From contig ML976676.1 of the NCBI GenBank assembly GCA_010015655.1, positions 188,712-252,711 on the forward strand: a stretch of DNA of 64,000 nt, written 5' to 3'. Source of the stretch: Bimuria novae-zelandiae CBS 107.79. Taxonomy: Eukaryota > Ascomycota > Dothideomycetes > Pleosporales > Didymosphaeriaceae. Under the pieces are notes generated by a model. That model saw only the letters and a list, made by a program, of their open reading frames with translations. It ran no database searches and was not told the DNA's origin. Both the position numbers and the translations under genes were made by a program. Shown piece by piece: positions 13,218 to 23,148 of the stretch. Positions within the stretch are counted from its first letter, which is position 1. Each line of letters starts with the position of its first letter.

Positions 13218-13781
13218 ATGCGATTGCGGCTGAGAGGCGTTCGCACCGCACGTGGACGGACGCGCTGCTCGCCTGAAACGCACGCACAATCCAAACCCCT
13301 TCCTTCAGTTATAAGCTACATAAGCTATTTCCATCTTATTACCCTCGCTATACATGGTACACTCACCACACCCCTGCTCCCCTCATCCCATCACTACCAC
13401 AATCCCCAACTAACCCCCACCACAGTATTCTCCCACCCCCTAACACTCCACTCCACACGCCCCCTCACCGGCTTCCTCCGCACAGGCTACTGCGAATCCC
13501 CCGTATCCGACGCTGGAAACCACTCCGTCGCGGCCATCGTAACAAACGAGTTCCTCGACTTCTCCGCCGCACGCGGGAACGATTTACGCCGCGCCGGCCT
13601 CACCGACGGGTGTAAGTGGTGTCTTTGCGTGGCGCGGTGGAAGGAGGCTTTTGATGCGCGGACCGGGGATGACGATAAGAAGGTGCCGAGGGTGGTGCTG
13701 AGTGCGACGAATAAAAGGGCGTTGGAGGGCGTGACGATGGAGGAGTTGAGGAGGTTTGCCGTGGATGGGGAGGGGAGGTAG
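13218..13781 (+). CDS. DUF2237 family protein (5' end uncertain)
   Basis: From about 13426 the frame matches the DUF2237 family: the pattern STxPLTGFxRxGYC, then DAGNHSVAAIVTNEFLDFS, ARGNDL, KWCLCVARWKEAFDA and PRVVLSATNKRALEGV. These are small proteins of about 120 residues, conserved from bacteria to fungi, with no established function. The stretch that usually separates GNDL from WC (a PxxGFPGL-like segment) is shortened here. An acceptor-like CACAG lies at 13421-13425 just before the domain, so a short upstream exon is likely. The ORF start at 13218 is only the first in-frame ATG and the sequence before 13426 does not look conserved. The function is unknown. Confidence 0.65.
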   Translation: MRLRLRGVRTARGRTRCSPETHAQSKPLPSVISYISYFHLITLAIHGTLTTPLLPSSHHYHNPQLTPTTVFSHPLTLHSTRPLTGFLRTGYCESPVSDAGNHSVAAIVTNEFLDFSAARGNDLRRAGLTDGCKWCLCVARWKEAFDARTGDDDKKVPRVVLSATNKRALEGVTMEELRRFAVDGEGR

Positions 13782-14395
13782 AAGGGTGGGTGGCGACAGG
13801 TTGTACATTTGGGCGTTTGGTCGAGGTGATATCCTCGATCGTTCGTAGTCCAGTGTAAATGAAGATGGAGAGTACGTGGATCTGGATTTGAAGTTGCGCG
13901 GAAAGCTTGCATAGACATGAATCGCTGAAGCTGTATGCTAGTCATACCGCCCTCTCTCAATCTTGCAGAAGCTCATGTGTGCTGGCGGTTAAAAGTCTTC
14001 GTTAAGAGCGTCAGTGAAGTTTATAAAGCTAACCCGTGTGCCTACCGAATTCAATGTGACCGTTGCTGGTGGTAGCGCAGATACGATTCCTATGCGGGGA
14101 AGCCGTGACAGACCTGCTGCTTCAGTGTCACATGGATCGAACCGAGCCTGTAAGGTAATCGTAGAACTGAACGTTGATTCTTGGGATAATACTTTGATCC
14201 AAGAATGTAAGAGTCCTCAACGCAACGAATACGAAGTAGCAATAACATGAAGTCCGTCTCTTTGTAATCCCGCTGTTCAAATCCCCAAATCAAGATGCTC
14301 CTTGTCCCGTCAACTAAGCCCTTTCTCTACCACTCTCCTCTGCCTCATTCATTCGGATCCGTATATAAGTACCAGGTCGAAGCCTACGCCATAGA
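13782..14395. other. Intergenic stretch
   Basis: Convergent gap between the DUF2237 gene (+) and the MYND gene (-). Only short ORFs without recognisable content. Confidence 0.4.
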
Positions 14396-15270
14396 TCAGC
14401 CAGTGAAACCTTCCAACACGAATGCCAGAGCAGCATACTGTGGCTGCTCAACGAATATCGGACCCCGGTACTCGGTCCGCAAAGCGAGATACTCCTTCAG
14501 CGGCTTCAGGACGTCCGCTTGGACATCCATTGGCTCACACATCGGTCTACTGAGATCTCTCCCAAAGAAGTCCACGTCACCCTCTGGCCTCTTGACCATC
14601 GCATAGACAACAAGGGGCCCACGGATGAGGGATCCAGTGTGCCTACCCGCGAATTTCGCCAGGGCTCGCTCCCTCGAGCAACCGCTGACGGGAGCCCTCA
14701 TCGAGTAGAGAATGAGAACGTCATATCTGCGCCTGTGTCAGTAAAAAAACCGGCAGTGAAGAGGCTCTTGTAGAGGGACGGTGTAGTGCATACCGCAGCC
14801 GCCGATCATCCAGATACAGAGACTGAGTCAGCGGGCCGGTGCCCAACATGCGCAGATCGTGGAAGCCTTCAGACGTTACGGGCGCCCAATGAAGAATCCC
14901 CTTTGGGTTTTGGGTGTCGAAAAGGAGCACGCGGTAATGACGCTCGTGAGGCCGCGTCAACTCATGAGCGAAGGCCTGGCAGACCAGTTTGTGCGTGCGC
15001 CAGTCCTTCATTTGACATGTTTTGCTGCAGTAGTAGATGGCTTTGCAGTAACTACATTTCTTCCAGCACTTTGGAGCCTCGCAGACGGCGCAGGGAAACC
15101 ATGACTTCGGCTCAGGTAATATTGCGTGTGGGAGAAACTGGCGAATGGAAATAGCCTGAATGAATGGTTTGTCTATAGTGCAGTTATCAGTAGAGAAAGC
15201 AAAAGCAGGGGACGAGAGTGAGCTTGCCGAATTCGCGGGTATCAGGCCCCAGAGGCATCGGGCGACTCAT
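14396..15270 (-). CDS. MYND-type zinc-finger protein
   Basis: Read on the minus strand, the N-terminal part holds a complete MYND finger at about 15093-14985: CAVCEAPKCWKKCSYCKAIY followed by YCSKTCQ, DWRTHK and the last Cys. The Cys/His spacing fits C-x2-C..C-x2-C..YYC-x3-CQ..W-x2-HK-x3-C. A clear intron (GTATGC..ACACAG, 14793-14733) joins this to a C-terminal exon ending at 14396. A first intron at 15213-15156 with a poor GTCCCC donor would connect the finger to an ATG at 15270 (or 15378), giving about 251 residues; this 5' structure is tentative. MYND fingers bind proline-rich peptides. Nothing in the rest of the protein indicates an enzyme, for example no SET domain. Confidence 0.65.
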
Positions 15271-15473
15271 GGTGACGATGGTGCACGGCGATGCGAGCGA
15301 AACGGTAGTGCACGGCAATGTGAGCGAGACGGTGAGCGGATGGAATGAGGACAGCTTGAGGTGTGGGAAGGAAGCCATTATATACTATCTACCGTGGACG
15401 TCATAGTGCATCGCGATAGGAAAGATTTATCGTTGGTGTGGAAGGTACGGCCGAAGGCAACACCCGACCTTCA

Positions 15474-16652
15474 CTAAAATGGCTGGTACATCCACTGGCT
15501 CGGATGAAAGAATACCTCAAAATCCACACCCCCAAACACTCCCACCGCGGGAAACAGATCGCATTCACCCCTCAGCCCTACCGTCCCGCCCTCGCTCCTC
15601 TCGTCCAGCTCCTCGTTACCGTCCCAGCCCTTTTCCTTCTGCCCGTTCCTGGTGAAAAACACATCAATGTCCATAATCTTTCCCATCTGTGTCTGCTCAT
15701 ACGACAGCGGATTTCCCGGCAGCGAGAACGTCATGCCAATGCCCACCGTCTCGCCTGGCTGAAACGCGTTCGTAAAGTCCACACCGCCAAACGTGTCATT
15801 CACATACTTCCTCCCGTCGTCTCCGTGCACGCCCAGACTGCCACGTTGCCAGCCTGGGAGGCGGAAGGTAGGGTACGGAGGCGCGATGAAACCGACTGCG
15901 ATACCAGCGTCTGCTTCGGAGAGGGAGAACCCGCCACGTCCGATACCGAGCACTTTGAGTTCGAAGTAGATGGTCTTCGAGCGGTGCGTGTTTAGCGGCG
16001 AGTCCCAGAAGACGGAGTACATGGGGAGGTTCGTCAGGAGAACGGAGTCTCTGCACTGCGCGTGGGTACGACACTTCCAGTGGCCGGCTTGCTGCATCGG
16101 GGTTACGTCGCCTGTGAACGTCGGGGGCTTGAGCATGGCGAGCTGGCCGTTTTGAATCGCAGCGTGCGTTGGGGGTGTGAGGTTCTGGGGGGGCCACAAA
16201 GGATTCACAAGGCACCATTCGTAGGCGCGCCCACCGTCTTCTTCCGTGGCGTTCGCTGTTGGGGAGGTCTCATAGCCGATGGATGGCGGTGGAGGAAGTA
16301 GTGATGTGTCAGGAATCACTGTCCAGTCGTGATAAGGTGGCGGTTCCCAGCTGGGCGGTGGCTGCTGGGGGAAGTTGGACTGTGAGGGTGGTGGGCCTGG
16401 AGGCGGGGCATATCCGGAGCTTGGGCTTGCGCCGGGGTGGCTTGGTGGTGGTCCTGGAGGAGCCTGATATTTCTCGTTCGAAGACATGTTGTGACCCCCG
16501 GTCTGCTGTTGTTGCTGCGGCGGCGCATAGTAAGGATTGCTGGGATGGAGATTTGACTGCTGGTAAGAGGGGCCCTGATATTGCTGCTGCTGCTGCTGCT
16601 GCGAAGCAGAGTGATCGTCGCCCTTGAGCTTGTCTTTGAGCTTTTTGAACAT
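15474..16652 (-). CDS. SPRY-domain protein with Q/P-rich N-terminus
   Basis: A single exon of 392 residues starting at ATG 16652. Residues 1-110 are low-complexity: a charged MFKKLKDKLKGDD start, two glutamine runs (about 18-24 and 46-50) and repeated APPPGPPPS-like proline blocks. A PPPY motif sits at about 104-107, the type of site bound by WW domains of Rsp5/Nedd4 ligases. Residues 225-392 look like a SPRY/B30.2 fold (KTIYFELKVLGIGRGGFSL, AGIAVGFIAPPY, ETVGIGMTF, DVFFTRNG), which in fungi occurs in Rsp5 adaptors such as Ssh4. Unlike Ssh4 there is no obvious membrane segment, so adaptor function is only an inference. Confidence 0.8.
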   Translation of the reverse strand: MFKKLKDKLKGDDHSASQQQQQQQYQGPSYQQSNLHPSNPYYAPPQQQQQTGGHNMSSNEKYQAPPGPPPSHPGASPSSGYAPPPGPPPSQSNFPQQPPPSWEPPPYHDWTVIPDTSLLPPPPSIGYETSPTANATEEDGGRAYEWCLVNPLWPPQNLTPPTHAAIQNGQLAMLKPPTFTGDVTPMQQAGHWKCRTHAQCRDSVLLTNLPMYSVFWDSPLNTHRSKTIYFELKVLGIGRGGFSLSEADAGIAVGFIAPPYPTFRLPGWQRGSLGVHGDDGRKYVNDTFGGVDFTNAFQPGETVGIGMTFSLPGNPLSYEQTQMGKIMDIDVFFTRNGQKEKGWDGNEELDERSEGGTVGLRGECDLFPAVGVFGGVDFEVFFHPSQWMYQPF

Positions 16653-17394
16653 GTTGGTTGGACAAGAGGTCGATAAGCCTAAAAGCTGCTTTGTCTGCTG
16701 TAGTGTGGCAGTGAGTTTGAATATTTTGGGGTATGTTCAATTCTTTAGTATAGCTTGACGACGGTATTATGCGGGCTTTATGTATCGTCGATCACTTTCA
16801 GGGTGCGTGGAAGGAGGATGGAGCGATCAATGGTCGATTGACTGCTGGGTTGCGGGAAGCTGTGGCTGTGCCTCTCCATTCACTAGTCTGCGTCATCGAG
16901 GCTTGGCGCGCACTCTCTTCTGCATACATACGCAGAACTGGCGACTCTCATCTCAACGCTTCTCAAGTCGCAGCCCGCGACCCCGTTCACTCACAATCCT
17001 TGGTAGATGCAGATTTGGCGTATTATCTGTCCTGCAATAAGCTTCCAAAATTAGCATTCACATATTGCAGCGTTCATTGATGTTGATTTGCGCTCTTAGC
17101 ATAGCATCTCACGCAGCGTTATTGGAGAAGGTAGGCCTGGCCAGTCTACTCTACAACGTGAGCATGTCACTCTTACCTCGTGTGACCATGACTAGAGCAT
17201 CCTCGTTATATTGGTCAGCGTACACGAAGAGAGCTGATACGGCAAACAACACGAAAATCGCACTATGCTCTGGGTCAAAGTATTGGTCAAGATCAAGTGG
17301 CCTGTGTGGCCTGTGAAACACTATTCAGCTTGTGCTTTTGGAGAAGCAGCGAAGCAGCGTTAGCTGTGAGTGGTGCGTGCAGTCGCATTCCAGC
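16653..17394. other. Intergenic stretch
   Basis: Divergent gap between the SPRY gene (-) and the small secreted protein gene (+). No recognisable gene; it presumably carries both promoters. Confidence 0.45.
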
Positions 17395-17401
17395 ATATAT
17401 A
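17395..17401 (+). promoter_or_regulatory. Possible TATA box of the small secreted protein gene
   Basis: ATATATA in the context GCATATATAGAAGG, about 84-90 bp upstream of the ATG at 17485. Spacing and sequence suit a TATA-driven fungal promoter, which is common for inducible secreted-protein genes. Assigned by eye only. Confidence 0.35.
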
Positions 17402-17484
17402 GAAGGCAGGCTGAAGACGAATGTCGTTTGTTCACACGCCAGTTTTGAATTACATTACTTTCACATCCATCACACTCGTTCAGA

Positions 17485-17929
17485 ATGAAAACCACGCTCG
17501 CTTCCGCCGTTGCTTTCCTCGTTGCTACCGCACATAGCAGCGTCGTGTTCATGGTGGCAACCGAGCCTGGCAACAATGGCATCACGTATTCGTGGGTGAC
17601 GGATCGCTGGGTTTGTACGTATTCCATGCACCACCGGCTGATGCACTGCTCACATTAGGCAGGCCACGAACTCACGGAGCCTGGACTCTACAAGAATTTA
17701 TCGTACGCTTACGTTTCCTCCGGGCTTGCGAATGGGTGCGCGCTTTACGAGTAGGTTGACCTGAAGCCAGGGGAAGCGGTAGCAATACTGATGAGTCTAC
17801 AGAGATGCAAGATGCAATGGTACGAGCGCGTATATCGAGAAGTACAAGGGTGACCTCTGCTGTCCAGGTGCTGTGAACTTGACGGATGTTAAGTTTGACA
17901 AGAAGGCAGCGTCTTGGGCGTGCTATTGA
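17485..17929 (+). CDS. Small secreted cysteine-rich protein (effector-like candidate)
   Basis: No single ORF shows this gene; it appears only after splicing. Exons 17485-17614, 17663-17750 and 17803-17929 join in phase (GT..GCAG and GTAGGT..CTACAG introns of 48 and 52 bp) to give 114 residues. Residues 1-17 or so form a typical signal peptide (MKTTLASAVAFLVATAHS). The mature part has six cysteines at 44, 69, 77, 92, 93 and 113, with a C-C pair, and two N-glycosylation-like sites (NLS, NGT). It ends in WACY. The CC pair and spacing resemble many fungal small secreted proteins, but I recognise no family. Secretion is inferred from the signal peptide and an effector role is speculation. The matching phases and even cysteine count support a real gene. 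Confidence 0.72.
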
Positions 17930-18175
17930 GCGTAGAGTGCGTCCTCGAGACAACGCATAGTGTCTTTAACATACGAAATATACACTAAATGACTACGTAT
18001 AATCAATTAATACACAAGAACATTTGGTGGTAGAGCAGTGGTGTTTATGTCAAGATGCACAACCATCCGTGCGTCATTTATGATCAATTCACCCGCTAGC
18101 GCCTGCACCTCCCCACGCGTCACAGTGCACGCAGCGTCACCCCTCTGCAACGCGATGCCTCCGTGAGAATCCGCC

Positions 18176-19379
18176 ATGGACGCGCACGACGATGCGCCCT
18201 CGGCGCAGATACACCTCGAGATACGCGATGCGATGGTGCGCAAGCTCGCGACGCGCCGCCCCATCCTCCACCACCTAAACGCCGATACGTCCTGGCTGCT
18301 CCAGATCCCGCGCCCAGCATCGGCCGTCAAGCACGGCAGCCGGATATATTACAACATCCTGATCGATCCGTGGCTGCAGGGCGGGCAGAGCGATGTCGCG
18401 AAGTGGTTCTCGCAGCAATGGCATGCTACAGAGAGCGCCGTGAAGACCATCGCCGAGGTGGAAGAGGTCGCGCGGCAGATTGAGACTATGGCAGGAGGAC
18501 TGAGGCTAGGAAAGGGCAGGAAGAGTAATTGGGAGGCTGGCGCTGGAGAAGAGACGAACATCGACGCGGTGGCCATCAGCCATGAGTTTACGGATCATTG
18601 CCACAAGGATACGCTGCTGGAGGTGCATCGCGATGTGCCTGTATTTGCGACAGAGGTGCGCATTGATTACATCCCTTATATGGAGAAATGGGAAAGCTGA
18701 CAGGTCGCAGCAAGCAGCGAAGCTCATCTCGAGCTGGAAACACTTCCGCACCGTCATCACGACACCGACCTTCACCTCCGAGAACCCCGACTGGCACGAC
18801 TACTCGCTCCTCCCGCTGCCCTCGTGGCTCGGCATATCGCGCCTCACAGCCGCGGGCGACGCCCTGTACTACCACTCGGCGCTGCTCATAACTTTTGCAT
18901 CGCACGCCTTCTCGCCCGCAACACCGAAGAAACGCGCATCGCTCTCGATATATGGCGAGGAAGAACTCTCCTCGGTCGACTCAGACGCAGCAGAATGCGT
19001 TATATACACACCGCACGGCATCCCGTACAACTCTCTTGAGCCAATCGCCAAGGCAGACCCGCCTTTACACACGCTCGCCTTCCTGCACGGCCTGCACGAC
19101 GTCTCGATATCCGCGGCGCAGCAACTGAATCTAGGTGCGAAGAACGGTGTGCTTGCGCAGCGCGTCCTTCGCGCAAAATACTGGGTAGGAACTCACGACG
19201 AAGTGAAAAGGGGCGGGGGTTTGGTGGCTTGGTTCCTCCGCCGGAGGATATGGACATTAGAAGAGGCGCTGAAAGAAGCTAGAACGATGGTGAATGGCGA
19301 GAAGAGAGATGGAGACGACGAGTTCGAAGACGTACATTTTGAAGACGTGGGGAATGGGGAGAGCAGAGTGCTTGAATAG
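18176..19379 (+). CDS. Metallo-beta-lactamase-like hydrolase domain protein
   Basis: Two exons, 18176-18655 and 18711-19379, joined in phase across a 55-bp intron (GTGCGC..CGCAG), giving 382 residues. The start has a strong context (CCGCCATGG). The layout follows fungal MBL-fold proteins of the UlaG-like group: an early SWLLQIPRP strand, then YYNILIDPWLQGG, then a metal-site-like SHEFTDHCHKDTLLE (HxxxDHxH, related to the HxHxDH motif), then a VFAT strand and a later GDALYYHSALLITF strand. The first His of the canonical HxHxDH appears as H-E-F-T-D-H-C-H, so activity should be checked. The substrate is unknown and I see no secretion or membrane signal. Confidence 0.72.
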
Positions 19380-19579
19380 TTTTGCGTAGGATACCCATAC
19401 CCGCCCAGCATGAATAACTGAATTACTCGCACCTCGACCAAATCCAGGTCTACAATAATACTATCAACTTAATCGCACAAGCTTCTCTTCGGCCACCGCA
19501 TGCCCAGCCGAGTTGAACGGTCGCAACACACTACCCGCTACACCGTGGGAGCACTCCAAGCTATCAACCCACCTACCTT

Positions 19580-20313
19580 CTACACCCACAGCCCACTCAC
19601 CACGTACCCATCCCGCCACTCACCCGCCAACCACACCCTATCCGCGCTCTTAAACCCAATCTCCGTAAACCCCAACTTCCCCAACACCTTCCCACTCGCC
19701 GCGTTTGCCGGCCCCCAAATAGCTTCTATATACCAGTCCCCTTCTCCCTTCGCCCTCGCGGTCTCCCTGTAAGCGTCAATCACCGCGCGCGCAGCTTCCG
19801 TCGCGTAGCCTTTGCCCCAGGCGGTCGGGAGGTAGGAGTAGCCTAGGCTGCGGAGGTTGAGGGGTCTGTCTGCTGTGTGATTCGAGGACGAAGAAGGCGG
19901 TGGTGGCGGCAAGTCCGGACCCTCTGGCTTCGTTCTCAACGCCACGTTCCCGAGTACTTCGCCGGGGAAGGGCAGTTCCTCTCCTTCGGCTGAGTGCTTT
20001 GCGAATACAATGTATAAAATGCTGTCGTATTTCTCCAGATGGGTTTTGAAGTGGGATTGGGAGGCTGAGAGGGTGGTGCATGTGCCGTGGAGACTGTGCC
20101 GAGCATTAGAACAGGAGTGTAGTGGGTCGAGGACAGGGGATGGAGGAGGTGGAGAAGAAGTTGGGAGAGGGAGAAGTGCCTCCATTGCGTAGCAACAGGA
20201 TCCGACCATGTTGTGTGGAACCACTTTAGATGCTCGCTGTCGAAGGAGGTGTCGGATATGCGGATTAAGCGCAGTCTGGGTGTTTCTAGTATTGGGGCTG
20301 TTTGAGGCGCCAT
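19580..20313 (-). CDS. GNAT family N-acetyltransferase
   Basis: The start ATG is at 20313 (MAPQTAPILETPRLRLIRIS). Exon 1 (20313-20180) and exon 2 (20093-19580) are in different frames. They join cleanly only if the 86-bp intron uses a GC donor: AG|GCAC ... CTAATGC ... ACAG|T. The spliced protein has 215 residues and reads ATQWSLHGTCTTLSASQ across the junction, as expected for this family. Acetyl-CoA motif A is WGKGYATEAARAV, followed by NAASGKVLGKLGFTEIG. A proline/serine loop (PPPPPSSSS) is an insertion. It belongs with the RimJ/RimL-like fungal acetyltransferases; the acceptor substrate cannot be told. A frameshift instead of a GC-AG intron is the alternative. Confidence 0.75.
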
Positions 20314-21339
20314 TTCTTCAGGTTGACGTGTTTTCTTTCCTTTTTTCCTGTGGCGGAAGGATGGTTTGTGAAGTTTTTGAGTGGGGTTAGATATGATGGG
20401 AATAACTTGGAGATTTTTTCTACATTTCACTGAACGAGGTTATTTATATACCTGGTGAAGTTGCATTTTGTGGAGCTTTATTGCTCCAGGGCTGTTGGTG
20501 AGTCACTTGAGCTTGAGTCAGAGGGATGGTTGTCGCGCAACACGAGATGGGAAGGTGTTTGGCTGACTCGTGTTCTACAACGATTTTGTTTATCATTAGT
20601 GCTTACACCGTTACTCCGGGGCGTCGGCGTTCGGAATTAGGAAGGCTGTGGTGCGCGAGAAACGCGTCGATGGCTGAGCGCGTTGGCAAGCGGGGCTAGA
20701 TATTGTGCAACCGCTACAACGGACGTGGCATACCATTCGCACTTTCTAGTCAACAGAACACTGTGAAGCTTGACGCACCTGGCCTTTAGTGTTCCTCATT
20801 GCACAAGGCAGGAGTACCCGAAATCCCAGCGTGGGAAGGAGTTCCTACGATTTTAAGACGAGCTCCATCAACGATATTCCTGGCACACCGCACGATCGTC
20901 CCTCGTCCCAAAATCGTAAATTCGAATTCGCTCGCTTCTAAGGAAGGGGGTTAGTCATCGGTTTCAGCGTGTTAGTATCTCTCCGGATAGTTCCCAAGCG
21001 CCGTATCTCAAAGGCTCCGGATGTGAGGAGGATTGGCCAATCTTGTTCGAGCAGCACGAGAGTACGAGGCTGGATGAAGAGGATGGCGGACCAAAGTTGG
21101 GACGCTGCCTTTCACGTGGGAAGAGTCGGGTTCCTCATATTATCGCGGTAACGTGCTGAGGTGGGGCATCCGCTGGCGTTCGTGAAAAGAGTTCGCATGG
21201 CTCAGTGGCTGAGAGGCGTCGTTGTCGTTGCATTTTAGGATGCACGAGAGATGCACCGGACAGGAAGTAGAAGCAGAAGCAGTGATTTTTTGGAATGCGT
21301 ACGTGCGATTACTTCTACTCTATGAATTTACTGACCTAT
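20314..21339. other. Intergenic stretch
   Basis: About 1 kb between the GNAT gene and the MFS transporter, both on the minus strand. It should include the GNAT promoter. No recognisable gene; short ORFs only. Confidence 0.45.
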
Positions 21340-23148
21340 TCAGTACTCTTTCGCCAACTTGCTCCTAGCCCGCAGCTTGTGGCCGAACTTGAACATGACA
21401 AAAGGAATCATACTCAGAAACGTGCCGAACAGAGCCAGTATCAGTCCAGCGTACTGACTGCCCACGTTGTGGAAGAACGCACTGGCGAACAACGGCGTCA
21501 CCGCACCCAGCGTGTTCCTCATCAAACCCTGTCCCGCGATCACCGAGGACGAGTTCTCCCCATAGCAGTCCGCTGTATAGCTGTACGTGCTCTCGAATAC
21601 GAAGTAAATTCCAAACGCTATCGGGGCAAGACCGATCACTGGGCCTACCCAGCTAAGATATCCGTATTGCGTGAAGGAATAGATGAACAGGCCGATGGGA
21701 AGCCATACAGCGCCGAACATGGAGCCGTACAGACGGTGCTCAGGCACGACGTTGACGTTAGGGTCTGCCTGCAGACGATCGTACCTGCGCATTTGAAAGT
21801 GGTGCGCAACCCAGCCCAGAAACGTCCCGACGGCGAGGGAGATGTATGGAAGACCGGACACGCCCTCGGACCATCCGCGCTTCTCCTGGAAGGTAATCGG
21901 GATGACGGACAGGAACAGGAAGACGACGGCCCAGCAGAACGCGATCCACAGGCCGAAAGCGAAGACGACGGGCTCGGTGACGAGCATGCGGATCGCCTTG
22001 ACAGACGACGCGCGCAACATCGACTTCACGTCGGGCGTGTAGATGTCGTCCTCAGCCACGTATCGTTCGTCGCCGGTAGCCTCCCTCAGCTTCTTCGCGC
22101 GCTTGTGCAAAAACACGCCTCCGCGCGTCTCGGGAAAGAAGGCGAAAACAGCAATCAAGAGCGGAATATTCGCAAGCCCCTGAATGCCTTCGATCCACCG
22201 CCATCCGATCGCCTGATCGATAAACCCCGCATATGTCGGGGCCGCTACCGTCCCGAATATCGCAACGAAGGAAAACATCGCCATAGGCCGCCCACGCTTA
22301 TGCGGCTCGTACATGTCGTCGAACGTCCCGCCGACCAGAATCGTTCCTACGCAGCCGAACAAGCCCAGCAGCAGGCGCAACCCGATGATCGTGCTGATAT
22401 CCTTGGCCAACGCGAGCCCGATGAATATGAGCGAGAAGCACAGAAACGCGCCCGCGTACACGATCTTGCGGCCCGCGAGCTCGCACAGCGGTGCGAGCAC
22501 CATCGGTGTGAGCGCGCACGCCATGTTGAACGTGAACAGGCCGAGCTGTCCCATGATCTCTGGGACCCCGAACTCTGCGCACATGCTGCCGATGCCGGAG
22601 CTGTACGCCGTGGTCGCGAGGCCGATGAAGAGTGTCATGAGGTTCAGCATCGTGCTGATGGACCGCTTATACCATGGGTTCCAGTTAAACGGGTTCTCTG
22701 GGTCGCCGGTTGCGAAGGTGAGCACGATGAACTCCTTCCCGTCGTGTTCGACGATCTCGGTGAGCGTGAGTGGCATGTCAATGCCCTCCACGGTCTTGAT
22801 GGGTCCGCAGTCTGCGTCTAGCTCGTCGTTCGCGGGATCAATATATTTCCCGCCCACGACCCGTCCGATTGTGAAATCGCGCTTCGCGTTGGATAGGCGT
22901 GTGGAGTTTACGGAGTCCCCCCTCGAGGGATCGGCGTCGAGCGGTTTCTCGGTCGTGCTGTTTGCGCGCGAGAGGTTCGTGACGGGCGTCGGCGCCGTGT
23001 ACATCGATGCTGCGCGTGGCGTGGTCGTCCCATTATGCTCCCTCCACATCTGCTGCGGCGCAAAATACCCCGTCGAGTTCGCCCGTGTACTCGCCAGCGA
23101 CGTTGGCCGCGAAGGCGGCGCCTTGAACGATTTGCCGTAGTAAGACAT
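21340..23148 (-). CDS. MFS multidrug transporter, DHA1-like
   Basis: A single-exon gene of 602 residues. The hydrophilic N-terminus (about 1-155, Ser/Thr/Asn-rich) ends at the DHA1-type entry sequence GDPENPFNWNPWYK. About 12 hydrophobic segments follow, with MFS motif A as CELAGRKIVYAG (about 222-233), a SxGIGSM-containing TM near 190, and the central cytoplasmic loop (about 365-395) after FPETRGGVFLHKRAKKLREA. The same pattern (NPxNW then PETRxxxxLxxRAKxLR) marks fungal proton-driven drug/polyamine exporters of the FLR1/CAF5/TPO type. Plasma-membrane efflux is inferred from the family; the substrate is unknown. A long ORF on the opposite strand over this gene is a shadow. Confidence 0.88.
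   Translation of the reverse strand: MSYYGKSFKAPPSRPTSLASTRANSTGYFAPQQMWREHNGTTTPRAASMYTAPTPVTNLSRANSTTEKPLDADPSRGDSVNSTRLSNAKRDFTIGRVVGGKYIDPANDELDADCGPIKTVEGIDMPLTLTEIVEHDGKEFIVLTFATGDPENPFNWNPWYKRSISTMLNLMTLFIGLATTAYSSGIGSMCAEFGVPEIMGQLGLFTFNMACALTPMVLAPLCELAGRKIVYAGAFLCFSLIFIGLALAKDISTIIGLRLLLGLFGCVGTILVGGTFDDMYEPHKRGRPMAMFSFVAIFGTVAAPTYAGFIDQAIGWRWIEGIQGLANIPLLIAVFAFFPETRGGVFLHKRAKKLREATGDERYVAEDDIYTPDVKSMLRASSVKAIRMLVTEPVVFAFGLWIAFCWAVVFLFLSVIPITFQEKRGWSEGVSGLPYISLAVGTFLGWVAHHFQMRRYDRLQADPNVNVVPEHRLYGSMFGAVWLPIGLFIYSFTQYGYLSWVGPVIGLAPIAFGIYFVFESTYSYTADCYGENSSSVIAGQGLMRNTLGAVTPLFASAFFHNVGSQYAGLILALFGTFLSMIPFVMFKFGHKLRARSKLAKEY

Noticed and set aside
12493..13233. 246-codon + ORF upstream of the DUF2237 gene
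   Set aside because: It is composed of low-complexity and unrelated-looking sequence and includes the poly-A run as a lysine tract; no conserved segment.
21190..21270. tRNA-like D-arm (TGGCTCAGTGGCTGAGAGGC)
   Set aside because: No matching TTC arm or acceptor stem pairing at the right distance.
21295..22821. 508-codon open frame on the + strand
   Set aside because: It lies antisense to the MFS transporter, whose protein has clear family motifs; the + frame is a shadow caused by codon bias.
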